Origin: Trichoplusia ni | Lineage: Eukaryota; Arthropoda; Insecta; Lepidoptera; Noctuidae | Reading direction: 5' to 3' | NCBI RefSeq assembly: GCF_003590095.1 | Contig: NC_039486.1 | Coordinates: 4,214,336 to 4,278,335 of the forward strand | DNA length: 64,000 nucleotides | In this document: piece by piece, positions 23,892-36,079 of the stretch | Layout: each line of letters starts with the position of its first letter | Position numbering within the stretch: position 1 is the stretch's first letter | The notes under the pieces: generated by a model | What the model saw: the letters and a program-made list of their open reading frames with translations, nothing else | What the model was told of the DNA's origin: nothing | Database searches by the model: none | Program-made: the position numbers and the translations under genes

Positions 23892-25600
23892 TCTTACAAA
23901 TATCTTAAAATTGTAACTATTTTAAATGTATAATTGCTTAAATCAATGTTTCATCTTGCTATGTCATAATGACTGACTTTAAAAGTCTGTACCTAAACAA
24001 ATAAAAAACTGAAGTGGGAAGTATTTTATTATTCTTAAAAATGATAACAGGAATAAATTGAGTAGGTTCATGAAATAAGGTTTAAATGAGTAAAATTTTA
24101 ATTATATTCTTTCCTTTTTTTAAATACTTATTGCGATCCAGAAAAACGAGGACAAAAGCTAAAAAAATAATATCTATTTCATCTTCTTTCTACCATGCTT
24201 CAAGAGCTTCTTACCAATTTTCTTGTTATCTTATGGTTTATGCATAACTCCTTGGTCTGGGATCAGACTTTGAACCTTGAAAATTTTAAGTGTGCTGGTT
24301 TCCTAACGATATGTTCCTCGCCTTGTTACAAGTTTAAAACTGGGAATACACACACGAATTTTGAAGAAAACTAGTGTGTACCGGGATTCGAAACTATGTC
24401 TTCTGACTTGGCAGTCTAACGGTGATAATACTATGCTATCACTGCCACTAAAGCTACTAAAATCATCCCTAGATTCTTACCCACAAAATTGAGTTAAAAT
24501 TTGATCAAGTTGATTTTTTGCCAAGAGGTAAATTCAAGGGGGTCATGTCCTAAATCATGACCGGTTCGAAGTTATAAGACGGTCAATTAATATAAGGGGT
24601 TGTAGTGACCACGACCCTTTCGTCTCGGTGCCTCTTACCAGAGGAAGTGTTGCTGCTGACACCTGGGACTGTGGCCCAAAATATAGACGTTAGAGAGAAA
24701 AACTAATGGAAGTCGAAAGAAGTCTTTTTTTTACTTTGTTTTACTAAATATTACGAATAAATCGTTGTGTTGAGGGTTCAATATTCATTCACGAGCACAA
24801 AAACACCCAGACTCAGGACAAGCTATCGATTATGCTCGTCTTTCATGGGGATTGAGACACTTTGCGCGCAGGCTTGGCGTGCTGACCTCAACCACTCGGC
24901 TAAAAGTGCTCATTATTTTTTCGGATATATTTCTTCTTATCAGCATACAGGCATTAACTGAAGGATATAATACGATTTCAATTTAACTGGACTGCTTTCA
25001 ATTTGCGGCGCGTTTCGTCCAGGTCGGTTTTGCCGTCCCGGACAAAACTTATATAGTTTTGATTTATTCTTTTTTTTATTATGCACGAATGTTTGTCCCG
25101 AGTCTGGGTATCTTTGTGCGTGTGACATGGATGTTTGTTTAACCTCCGGAATAAAAGGGATTCATTTTTCAAGAAAACCAAATTAAATATTTTTTAATTG
25201 AGACTGGTTACGCAATATCAAAATACGTTTCCAAAATGATCTATTTACATAAAGAAATTCTAAACGAACTGCAACCCCTTCCGTTTTATAACTTGGACCA
25301 CAATCTCATTGCGTCTGGACAAAACCCTTTAGAATGTTAGAACTACACCCATGGGGAATAAAGTGACCCTTATCACTAATTTAATTAATGGACAATCGAC
25401 TAAATTTAATTAAGTAGCTATAACCACGCATCCCTAACTGCTGGTCATAGCTTCAAACTTTGTAAAACTATAATAGCTGACCGTAAGTATAAATTATGTA
25501 TGTATTATCCGTTATGTCTTTAATTTGAAGTACGAACTACGCATGATCTTCAGCTGTTTTTAGGCGTTTCTAATGCTAACTTCTCCAAACCCGTAAAGTA
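23892..25600. other. Upstream flank of the CFAP100-like gene with SINE and LINE remnants
   Basis: SINE-related pieces run on the minus strand at 24350-24450 (GTGTACCGGGATTCGAAACT) and 24775-24920 (ACACCCAGACTCAGGACAAG and GACCTCAACCACTCGGCT). Another, at 25015-25135, reads CGGACAAAAC and CACGAATGTTTGTCCCGAG. A segment at 24600-24690 (ACCTGGGACTGTGGCCCAAA) also looks retroelement-derived. No coding exon was recognised. Confidence 0.4.
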
Positions 25601-25797
25601 ATGTTCATATCTATCTACTACTACTGAAAAAAATGTGTTGAATAGACCATTCATCGAGGAAGGCTTTAGGCTATAAACCATCACGCTGCGACTAATAGAA
25701 GCGAAGATACAATGGAAAATGTGAAAAAAACAGGGTAGGTATAAATCATAACTTATATCTTCTACCCACGGGGACGAAGTCGCGGGCAACAGCTAGT
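25600..25797 (-). repeat. RTE-like retrotransposon 3' tail
   Basis: This reverse-orientation copy of the 7533-7797 element shares GACGAAGTCGCGGGCAACAG CTAG, CTATAAACCATCACGCTGCG and TTGAATAGACCATTCATCGA. The frame across it is a shadow of the repeat. Confidence 0.75.
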
Positions 25798-25876
25798 TAA
25801 ATGATAAAACGGTTTACTTAAGCGTATTAATCGGGACAGCTTGAGATATCGACTAGTTTCGCACCAAACCGGAGCA

Positions 25877-25927
25877 GTTGATGATAATCTGACAAGGCTC
25901 CCGAAGCCTTGTCAGATTATCATCAAC
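25877..25927. repeat. Perfect 23-bp fold-back hairpin
   Basis: The 23 bases at 25877-25899 (starting GTTGATGATAATCTGACAAG) are the exact reverse complement of 25905-25927, separated by CCCGA. No mismatch occurs in the arms and the flanks are unrelated. The stem is short and fully paired for a canonical microRNA precursor, and no transposon end was identified. Confidence 0.9.
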
Positions 25928-26071
25928 TCGTCGTAAGTCTTACATACCGTATACTTTTAATGCCGTCATACATTAAAATTTAAACTTTAACTGTCAAAAT
26001 AAAACACTCTATTTACCTAAGTTAATATAAAAATAACGTTCACTTTCTAGAAAACCGTTAACTCGACTTAC

Positions 26072-26151
26072 TTTAATGTCGGGAGGAAGTTGCGATAAAT
26101 GTAAAGTAAAATTTATAATACAACCGGAGCACTTTCTAGCGGTTATTATGG
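26072..26151 (-). CDS. Candidate 80-nt internal exon
   Basis: On the minus strand an excellent acceptor (GGAAACTTTTCAG) and an excellent donor (AAA|GTAAGTCGAG) bracket 80 bases with only one of three frames open. The 26 codons read IITARKCSGCIINFTLHLSQ and then LPPDIK. It lies between the zinc-protein gene and the CFAP100-like gene. It could be an upstream exon of the latter or belong to an unseen transcript. The protein is not recognised. Confidence 0.3.
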
Positions 26152-28030
26152 CTGAAAAGTTTCCAGCTAACTATAAGTTACGCGTCTGCGGGTTAACTTC
26201 GTAATAGTCCCCTATAGCATTACTGCTGCGCCTTAAAAAAACTACAAGTGCGATATGGAACCGCGAGATTGAGGGTTCCGTAAAATATATGATACCGTCA
26301 AATATATGATAACTCCTATTGTTACCAAATTTCGATTTAGATTTTTACTAAAAACACATCATCTAATAAAATCGCTTTGTTTTGGAAAATACTGTTATTT
26401 TTTTGTTTCTATGAAGGAAAATAGATATTGTTTCAACTATGAATTTCTAAATATTTGAATTTGAAAATCAGAAACATTAACGCCTGTAGGAGTCACGTGT
26501 ATTTATATACTCTGTCTTATATGACTTTAGTATTCCCACTTTTAAGGAAAGAAAAAGCCATTAAAAATTGTTTTAAAAAATTCGGCTAAATGAACCTTGT
26601 CGATTCATTACCAAAAAAAAAACCTTAGCTTTAAATGTGAACAAGGAAAGGTACATAATAATGTGCTGACGAAAGCCTCGTCAGTTGTACAAATTTAATC
26701 AGCCCTCGCCGATTATGTAAATGATCGCAAATGAACGGATTTACCCTCATTCAAATTAGGCTTAGTGCCTACGCCATCTTGAATACTGCCTAATTAGATA
26801 AACTGCGTGTCGCTTCTAATGTTTATTATTAAAACCTTTTTAGAGATCCGATCGTAAAGGGTAAAAATGGAAATTTATTATTACTCGGTCGGTGGTGCAT
26901 CCGTGGAAAGGAAAATCCGTTGAAATTGAGGAAATATAAAACAGAGATGACTTTTCGGTCGCGACTATAAGAAATAAGGTGAAGCTCGCGAAGGTCAGTT
27001 ATTCGATGGATACGGTACAGAAACCGAAATATCATTTTTGTCTGATTGTAAGTTTCTTGCGGCTATTTTTTTTTTAATTTTGTCTGCCTGTTTGTTTTCT
27101 CCTTCTAATCTCTAAAATGGCTAGACTGATGTTAAGGGGACTTTATTAACACATGCAGAGGTTGCTAGTGTAATAAGGAGTAACCCAAACTTCTTTTATA
27201 TTAGCATCATAAAGTATTTTTGTTAAATTTCTCGCGGACGAAGGTGGGTACAGCTAGTCAACCAACCAAGAGAAAGAAGGAAATGGTAGTCAATGTAATT
27301 AGTTATTCAAGCCCCACATCACTGGATAGCGGTCAGTCGACTTGACTTTGGATCCCTTTGTAACATCCGAAGACGATCCAAGACGACCCTTAAGAATAAT
27401 TGCAATCCTTACGGACCTCTGTGTCTGTGGTCACGAGACAATTCGTATTAATTAGTTAGCTCCCTTTACCTTTGTTAACAATCGTATATTCCACTGATTG
27501 TGAATAAACTAAGTTTTCTTTGTGACTTTGAAATGAAAAGACTTCGAAATATATTTCATAAAAAAAAATAAGGTGAGTCGTTGTTTTTAAGTGCATCAGC
27601 AGTTAAATTAACAAGTACAATAATTAGAACTCAAAAAACCAATGATAGGTGAAGAAAATGATAGAATTAAATAATAAATTATAAATGATTCAATTGATTT
27701 AAAGTAGTTTATTTAGGTACAAATAGTAAATACAAGAATTTCTCCATACAGTACATAGTGAATCCTTTCTTTTTAACAATAAATCGTTTTTTAAATCTTT
27801 TGTACTTAAACCTTGACTAGTATATAATAATTTGTTATTATAATAAAAAAATATAATAAGGTCAGCTGATCCCTCACCGACTAAGCAGTAATAGGGACAC
27901 TGGGTTTATGCTTCACCAGGCTGCAAAGTCAACAATAGGAACGCTGGCAAATGTATCCATCTCCAAATCATATTATGTAGCTGCTGACCATCGAAATTAA
28001 TGCACCGTTTAAGATGAGTGCAGATTTGTC
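26152..28030. other. Intergenic DNA with retroelement scraps
   Basis: CGAGATTGAGGGTTCCGTA at about 26270 is part of a common 'gggttccgta' repeat. CTCGCGGACGAAGGTGGGTA CAGCTAG at 27230-27257 is a degenerate RTE tail end. The stretch 27865-28000 (CCTCACCGACTAAGCAGTAATAGGGACACTGGG) looks like a retroelement end adjoining a SINE. No exon seen. Confidence 0.35.
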
Positions 28031-28034
28031 TGCA

Positions 28035-28135
28035 CGGATAGCCGGGTATTTGAGGTACCCACTCCAAACCCACATAGCACGATATATCGCGGGTTCGATC
28101 CCCGCGTTTGAAAAGCATTTGTGTGATCTAGGAAT
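28035..28135 (+). repeat. tRNA-derived SINE head
   Basis: GGATAGCCGGGT (A-box-like) and GCGGGTTCGATCCCCGC (perfect B-box core) are followed by GCATTTGTGTGATC, the usual junction to the SINE body. The sequence cannot fold as a full tRNA, because the acceptor and anticodon arms are not conserved, so it is not called as a tRNA gene. Confidence 0.6.
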
Positions 28136-28283
28136 ACTAGTTTTACAGATATTTTGTGTGGAAAGAAAAACAATCAGCGAGCTTATTATTATAATAACAG
28201 AAATTAATTAAAAATACGAATTCGCTTAAGATTAAGCAGCACAAGTAATTTAGAAACACAGAAATCAGAGTACATTAATACTA

Positions 28284-30524
28284 TTAATTGTAAAATTGTT
28301 TACAAGGCCTACCCAAGGCTTTGCACTTCTGACACAATTCTGTTGGATGTCTTTTGTTCGGGTCACTCTTGTCAAGGCCATCGGGTTTCAATAATGGACG
28401 CTGAAACAGAAAATGACACTCTTAATTTTGGTTATAATATAAACAGTTCGTTCGAAACCCCAGACCTACGTCAGCTCTTGATTTATCTCTATGGCAAAAA
28501 CAATTCTGACGAAATAATAACGTGATTGTAGAATATGTAGCCGCCTGCCACCTCGCTACCTCTGACCATCAATTGCTTTAATAATTCGCGCTGCCTATCT
28601 GGGCAAGAGAAAACAAAACTCATTTTAAAAGAACTCCTTAAGACCTATAAGTTAACTTAATCATATTAACTTGCGCGAAAGTGATCGAAATTTGAAACTG
28701 AATAATAGCAGGATAGTTCCAGCTGTTGATCAGAAAATTTAAAAAATCTGAAAACCCACGTATTTAAATGTGTTGCATTATTATCGGGTTTGAAGCTACC
28801 CTGAAAATTTCAGCCTACCAGCTCAGTGCCTCAAAATTGAGTTGCAAAAATCCGACGAATGAGGAACGACAAACAAATAAGAAAGTGAGTATAAAAAACG
28901 TGGTAAAAATACTACAGAAAGAAGACCAAGTTATCAGACTATACATACATTCCTGGGGATATTGGCAGCTTTAGATAGACAGTTTGTATACTTAACAGTA
29001 CATTTTAAAGAGAAAGCGTACCTGCTTATGAGGCATAACCATAATCTTGCAGGAGGTGCATTCTTGACCGTAGTTGGCCCAGGAGTTGGCACTCATCCAC
29101 GATCGATTGCACTGGCTGCATCTGTACTCGCCGAAGCAACGCCCTTTGCCTTGGTAAGGAGTCTGGAAATTAAAGGTATTTCTTTACAGTCACGAGATCA
29201 CTTCATGTGTGTTCATGGTCCTTTTTAAAGGCATGCAGGGGGACACAGGTCCAACATGTAGAGGCCTTGTTGAGGACTTTAATCTAAAATGTAATGGGGT
29301 ATCTACCAGGGCCCATCTACCCCTACCTTTATTAAATCACCCACATCTAGCCTTATTAAAAACAGACATGGACGGCCCAAGGAAGCTACAAAACTATTGA
29401 AAATTGTATTGTGTATAACTAATAAGGGCTATTGGTATTAATAATGTTAAATGGAATTAAATGTATGGAATCCTTCACAAGCTATGGAAAACTATAGCAC
29501 GTGCCTTTCAACACATAAAAATGGAATTAAATTGGCAGGCGGACTCGCCGAATCAAAAATGGGCCCCCATCATACCGCCATATTATTAAGATTCGTTTAG
29601 ATTTAGAATTTTTGACAGAGATTAGAATTTGATATTTATTTCGTCAGTTACATAAACAAAATGTTGTCATATGTGGGTGATTATTTGAACATAAGCATAG
29701 AGTGTGACTCTCCCCAAATAACTACTTAGTTTGATATAATAAAACCTACATCCAGCACATAATCACACTGCTATAAATAAATAAGTTATGTTCATAAACA
29801 TTTCTCAAATCTCATCACCATTCGTGTCCCAATCTCCAAATGTTTGCAGTTCATTGTAAAAAGACCCTGAAGAACGTATTTTTACGGTACGCTTATTAAA
29901 AACCTAAACCTCTATGGGATAAATATATCTTTCTCAAAACTTATAAATATAAAATAAAAGATTTTGAGACATTTACAATATTAATAAAAAGCAATAGAGT
30001 TTACGCCTTGGTGTACGGTGTTCAATACCGTATGTGAGTGCATTCTAGTCGCTTTCTCAGCGCTTTAATCCAAAAACCGTTAACTTTACAGAAAAACTGT
30101 AAAGGATAATTTTGTAGACAATTTTATGAGGAACAATTTTTGTAAACACCTCTTTGACCTCCGAGCAAATTATTTGGATAAAACTGATTTTCGTGACCTA
30201 TTGACCTTTGTAATATTATTAACCGGCACGATATCAATGTCGATTTTTCACAACTTCATAATAAAACCGTAATAAAAGTGTATAATACAAAAATTCAGCT
30301 CACTAAGAGTTATTCCGCAGATTGGCGTTTAAAATGTTAAAAAAAAAATGATCTAAAAATGACTATTAAACGAAGATGAATTCCCGAAGTTTTGAGTGCA
30401 ACACGATACTTTTTTTTACAATTTGGTAGATATATACCGGAAACATCAACAACCCAACATAAAATAAAAATATTTTTTTTAAGTAAAATACTTATATATA
30501 TTTAGTTAGTATACTCACCGACAT
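28284..30524 (-). CDS. Small three-CxxC zinc-binding protein (ZAR1-like / zf-3CxxC), complete 3-exon gene
   Basis: Exons: 30519-30524 (ATG TCG, then the donor GTGAGT), 29022-29162 (acceptor TTTAATTTCCAG, donor CAG|GTACGC) and 28284-28400 (acceptor TTTCTGTTTCAG, stop TAA). All three junctions are phase 0, and the joined frame is 87 codons. The protein has three CxxC pairs, Cys17/20, Cys37/40 and Cys72/75, plus Cys82 and His67, in the order expected for a 3CxxC zinc domain. Family-like stretches are RCFGEYRCSQCNRSWMSANS, MVMPHKQRPLLKPDGLD and HPTELCQKCKALG. These match my recollection of short insect ZAR1-like proteins; in ZAR1 the same C-terminal zinc domain binds RNA and represses maternal mRNA translation. 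Function here is inferred from family only. The first coding exon is just two codons, so its assignment rests on phase, donor and the promoter-like sequence upstream; the other two exons are strong. Introns are 621 and 1356 bases. Confidence 0.82.
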
Positions 30525-30598
30525 TGCGACAAACACAATCCAAAAAAAAAATCACAGTGTTCTTTTATGACAAAAATGTGTTAACACACAAGTTTAAC

Positions 30599-30603
30599 AC
30601 TGA
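30599..30603 (-). promoter_or_regulatory. Candidate initiator (TCAGT) of the zinc-protein gene
   Basis: On the minus strand CGGTCAGTGTTAAAC contains the arthropod initiator pentamer TCAGT about 75 bases before the proposed ATG. A TATAAAGG lies about 47 bases further upstream, more distant than a standard TATA box. The five-base match alone is weak evidence; the position supports the gene model. Confidence 0.35.
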
Positions 30604-31489
30604 CCGAAATGTGCAAAGTGCTGTATTAGATTCAGCCACGGACCTTTATAAACTTTAAAACTACATAGTGACGTGCCGAAGTGCAACGTGCTCAGTAGTT
30701 GTTACAATACTCGAGTAACAGATAACGATAATCTAGTATTACGAATATCGGTTAAACACTTATTGCTTTCGCAACACTTATTATTTAATTAGAGGAGTGG
30801 TTTAAATCTACTTTTATTATTTTAACACAATTCTATATACTTTAAATATTTAACATTATTCTTCTAATATTAGTTTATGTTAATCCTATGGACTTGGCTC
30901 CTGTAGTCATTAAGAGTGGAGCCAAAATAATATTTATTGAAGAGCCTACAAATTCTGGGGACTGTGCACTGTGGTGTTAAAGCCTAAGAGTGTTTTCCGA
31001 TGGGGGTAAATAACTAAATACGTATTGTCAATAGAGTCTGATGCAACAAAGTTGCAGTTTTGTTTGCAAGTAATTACAGAATTAATCAATAATAAATAAT
31101 TCTGCTGGCTGATTTTTTGTATAAAGTATTTGTGAATCAATACTATGAATAAAAATAACAGTTGATATTTATTAATCGAGACTAGTTTCCGTCACTAGCG
31201 ATCACAATTTACGGGGAAGAACCGAATTGTTTATTCCAATGAGTGCATTTATCAATGTGTAGGTATATTTTCATGCGGTCATGACGAATAAAATTGAAGG
31301 TTAAATTAATTGTGGTTAAAAAATAAGTAGATTTATATTTTTAATAATATAGTCCGGTTAAAGATTTTAAAAATTACCTAATTATTTTCATATGTCGAGC
31401 GCCTGCTTAAAAACGTGATAATGTTTAAATTAGTGTTTAGTTGCTGCGTCTTACTTTTAAATGTATGTAATTTCACGAGTGTTTTTGTT
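30604..31489. other. Upstream region of the zinc-protein gene
   Basis: AT-rich sequence; the first 100 bases next to the proposed start (CACGTCACTATGTAG, GAGCACGTTGCACTTCGG on the minus strand) are GC-richer and promoter-like. Nothing else was recognised. Confidence 0.3.
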
Positions 31490-31790
31490 CATCATTATCC
31501 TAAGCTTTTTCCAACTATGTTGGGTTCGGCTTCCAATCTAACCGGATGCAGCTAAGTACCTATCTGACCTTTGAAATCTTAACCTCTTTAGCTCTACAAC
31601 ACGATACAATTTAGATGCTGAATGCCTGTATCGACTGTTAAGGACGTGTAAATAACAGCCGGGAGTCGGGACCCACACTTTAAAGTTCCTTCCGAAACAC
31701 GGAGGAACTCGTTATGACATAGATGATCACTCATCCACGGACCGACCGTATCAAGTGTGATTGATCAACTTGTGCAGTTCTAGTTTCATC
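31490..31790 (-). repeat. Dispersed repeat ending CCTAGGATGATG-type, minus orientation
   Basis: It reads CATCATTATCCTAAGCTTTT TCCAACTATGTTGGGTTCGG, then CTAACCGGATGCAGCTAAGTACC and TCCGAAACACGGAGGAAC. The same family lies in plus orientation at 60379-60720. It is a non-autonomous or LINE-tail repeat of about 300 bases. Confidence 0.7.
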
Positions 31791-34700
31791 ACGAGCTCTT
31801 CTTAGTATGACTACGAAACTTCTGTGGTACGATTTCGCTTAGAGTTGTAGCAAATAATACCTATACTTACGTCAGCATTAGAAGAATGATCTATCCGCCA
31901 GCGTCACCGCCATCTGTTGACAATCTGACGTCAATAAAAGCGTACAACTGCATCCAAACATAACCAAGTCTATACTATACTAGTTGTATCTAATCCTCAT
32001 CATGTTACACTTTTATTGCTGAAGCCTTTAATGTGTACACGAACGGTGCCAATTGTACTAAAAGTAAAATGGTAAGCCTTTGACGTGGCAGATCGCCAGC
32101 TCGCTAACTGTGTGGCCAGGGGGCCTACCATAGCACTGAGGTCTGGGGCCCATTATTGTTGACGCCTGTTATTGTCTGATGGGTTACCGTGGCCCCGGTA
32201 CACGAAGGGAAAATTAAGGAATATGGTTTGAGTAATGTGTAAATGACCCCTTCCGCTCAATCCAAATCGAAAGATGTCATATATCATTATCATTTGGTAA
32301 TTTCCCAACCGATAAAAGGAGGCCTAATATCAGCTCTCTAAGTAAGTCCGTAGCTGCGTAGTAGCTGTAGAAGTGAGAAGACCCATAACACAAAAAAAAA
32401 ACAAAAGGTATACAAATGAGTCACACGTATTACAGCCCTCAGTACACCTAATCACAACTTGAATAATTACCCCTCAAAAGAATCGCAAACGTTAAGCAAA
32501 GGAACTAATTACTGTGACGGTTGACGGTCTCACAAAAAGACGTCTCCAAGGGATGCTCGGGTTGCCATCAAGGATTCAAGAGGTTGCAGGTCCCTCCTCT
32601 AATTACCATCGCGCTTGTTTACTCACTTAAGAAGAAATTACGTGAAGATCCTTTACAGTTGCCTTTGGTTTTTCTTCACCTTTTCTATTGTGCCCGTGAC
32701 TATACTATAATCAGAGTTTTTTAGATTTATATGAATCAGCCGTTTCTGAGATTAGCGAGCATAAATGCAAATACAAATAATACTTTGGTTTCGATATCTT
32801 TTAATAAATAGATTTCATTTTTTCTTCGATTTTATTCGTGTTTTAATTTCGTATTTCTGTGGTTAATGCCAATCATCTACCCGTGACTGTAGTGGAATCG
32901 TGACCAAAGCTTTCGTATTGTCGGAAACTAAAAATTATTTTCTTCATTAAAACGGATTACAACGTTACATTACATTTCAAGAAACCTACTTGAGGAAACA
33001 CTTAATTTTATACAGAGTTACAAACGAATATAAACGATACGAATAAAAATATCTCTTGTTAAATTCGAACCTAAGATAAATACATATTAAAATATATATT
33101 CTCTACACTCGAATACCACACATTCCAAGTTATACAACATACATACGCAGATACATATTAATGCATATTTGAACGCGTCGTGGGTTCAAGAAATGATATA
33201 TGAACATTGAACGTATATTATATTGATAAATATATGCAAAACACACCCAAACGTTCGTTCAAGCGTATAGCCATCCAATTCCATCAGAAAGGACCGAAAC
33301 CATTCGCTTTTAAATATTCTATGTGCGGTCAACAGTAAAATCCACAAAGAAAATGTATTACATATCCTTTATTGCGATTCTCCCTCTTTTTCAGTGACCA
33401 AAGTTGGGCAACACAAGTTTATGACGCCTTTATCAATAAAACGAGCAATGCGCGCTTCGTAAATATTACAAGATTGCCTGCTGTAAAACTGTCTCGTTAT
33501 GTGATCATGCAATTTATGGGTAGTTTTTTATTTTCATAATAATTTAATTTATTATAATAAAATCGTTTGTGGTCTTAGCAAATTGTATGTAGTTACTCTT
33601 TTACGCAAATGACACAGTACGGAATTTTACGAAATTTGGTAAACATGTAGTTTATAACCTAAATTAACACATAGGATAGTTTTTATAGCAAATGGAGCCG
33701 CTGGAAATAACTAGTACCTTCAACTTCAAGTATTGAATCTGTTAACTCTTTATATATTTCGTTCTAGTATAGACACGTGTGCGTGTCAATAAATTTCCTA
33801 AACGGCTGGTCATATTTCAATCGTTTTTCGTATGCATTCGGGTGACACAACGAAGTTCCCAGCAGTACTAGTACATTATAAAATATGATTATTTCTAGAT
33901 AGGTAAATTCAACTTTTATATCGATACCACTTAGCTGAGCAAAACGTAAACAACATTTCCTTATCACACAGATTATAATTAACAATTTAAGATATTTATA
34001 CAGTAATCTTATATAAATACTCAATTAGTCACGCTAACGGTGTTAATTAGACGGGACTTTAAAAGGCTAAGTAGGGGTTTAAGTGTCCTCTCAATCAAAA
34101 CCCGTGTTCCTTAAGAAACAACCCTTTTTAGATGTCATCGGGTTCTTTTCGTGTCAATCGCACCCTTGTAAGGGGATCCGGATCCCTAATTGAAATAAAT
34201 ATTTGGTCGTCGAATGTTTTGTGAAGTTACGTCTCTCAATTAGAAAGGAAATCCTTTTCTTTATGTACTTTAGTAATTATTTGTCTTATTATTAATTAGG
34301 AGGATTTTTGTTTGGTTTGTCGTCAATGTTTTTATGTATTTCTTGTTATGTAATAATTTTCTGTTGGTTAGTGATGTACCTGTTCATAAGCTCCTTTATT
34401 TTATTAATCATTTTATTTACGGGCAACTCACTAACAACTTAACTAATTATGGTATTTGTACCTTTTATTAACAAAACTACTTAGTGGTACTGACTAACTA
34501 AGAGTTCCGGATCAATTTGTATAAAAACGGCAAAAAATCATATTCTTTGCATTGGGCATTTTTTATATTATGTATATTATGTAATGCTTCAACAGAAATA
34601 AAACATCTTTTACAAAAACCGTCTCACTATCACAAATCCAAAGATCAAATTACTTTCTTATAACATTAAATAAAACAATTCAATAAACAGATATAGCCAA

Positions 34701-35715
34701 TAGATACTTAACCACTTTAATCAACGCCAATACACGAGAAATTTTCTATTTAGCTTCATCGAAAGCAGCGATGGCAATCGCACACCGCTAATGGGATGGT
34801 TCTCCTACAATTGAAACTGCTCTGTGGAAAATCGAGTAATAAGTATGCATCACGTAGTCGGTAGCTGTGGCTGATGGTTTCAGAGATGTCTAGCCCGTAG
34901 ACTCAATACCATTAGTACAGCGCTTACGTTGTATTCTAAGGCTCCTATCACAAACATTTAACTGTTATTTTTTTAAATTAGCGCCTGATCGTTTTCTATT
35001 TTTAAGGTAATAACTGCTCCTGCTCCATTTGACCCAAAGCATATAATGCGTTACGGTATTAAGTCCGTCTTATGTATCAAAATTATACGTAAAATTTTAA
35101 ACAAATAAATTTTTAATTAGTTTTCAATAACGCCTGACAATTTTTACTGAGCAACACGCTATCGTATGCTAAATTAGAAACAGGTTGAATGTTCAAAGCA
35201 AATTACGTTACGCATTTTTCCATAATTATCAGTGCTTTTTAGGAATTTCAACTTAATTATTTATTCGAGTATACCTACTGTGATTATAAATAATAACTAT
35301 CTTCACCAGTATTTACGTAAATACGTATGTAAGAAATGATTAATTAGCCTCTCAAACATATCTTTTACTTTCCACTATCGTTTCACTGTACACACACCTT
35401 AAAGAGTTCTGTTTTCAACACACCATCTACACGTCTGGTCATACCAATATAAGTAAATAGATATTGAATGGCACTAGTAAGGATTCTGTATAACATAATA
35501 AAGTTTTAAAAATGTCGCTTTGTAGGAGTTCCAATGATACCGAAACATAGCTTCGTTTCGATTTGTAGTTTGTTTTATCGTCCGGAAATAATCACTTTTA
35601 GGTGTATTGCTATTTATTTCTTACCTTGGGATTTGGTATTTTCGAACCGGTTCTACATCTTCCAATTTTCATCTCCGACTAGCGAGGGATAGCTATAAAA
35701 AGAGAATTAGAACAT
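31791..35715. other. Intergenic DNA
   Basis: A GC-rich block at 32085-32215 (GTGTGGCCAGGGGGCCTACC and GTTACCGTGGCCCCGGTAC) is probably part of an unclassified repeat. A 14-bp perfect palindrome GGGATCCGGATCCC lies at 34173-34186. No supported exon: the 86-codon minus-strand frame at 33764-34024 lacks splice support and domain features. Confidence 0.3.
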
Positions 35716-35720
35716 TATTG

Positions 35721-35855
35721 ACTGGCATGTTGGTCTCGTGGTTGGGGTGCGATACCGAAGGTCGTGGGTTTGATTCCCGGCCAGGACAAATGTTTGTGTG
35801 ATGAGCGAACTCATTTGTTCTTTGTCCGGGTGTAATTTATGTATAGGTGTAAATT
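35721..35855 (+). repeat. tRNA-derived SINE, well-preserved copy
   Basis: TGGCATGTTGGTCTCGTGGT (A-box region), GGTCGTGGGTTTGATTCCCG GCC (B-box region), then the body GGACAAATGTTTGTGTGATG AGCGAAC and TTTGTCCGGGTGTAATTTATG. This is the best copy of the window's SINE family. Relatives lie at 15485, 24775, 44405, 48985, 49195, 59905 and 63175. Confidence 0.75.
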
Positions 35856-36079
35856 TTACACCGCAAGAGCGAGTAGCGCCGAGAAGTTTCTATTTTATGC
35901 AAAAAAAAGTGCAACACAAACATATTATTTATCATCTTTCGTTTAGAAGTTATTTCTTTTATTTTTATATTTACACTTAATTATTTTAAAAAGTTGTTCG
36001 AAAAATACGGTGGAAAATAGACCGCAACAATGCACATTCGAAATTTAATTTCACTCAAGAACCATTAAGGCATGTTCAC

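Noticed and set aside
28035..28135. Possible tRNA gene (perfect B box GGTTCGATCCC)
   Set aside because: No acceptor-stem or anticodon-arm pairing; the sequence continues into a SINE body.
33764..34024. 86-codon minus-strand frame with receptor-like hydrophobic segments
   Set aside because: I considered an odorant or gustatory receptor fragment, but no conserved motif or splice site supports it.
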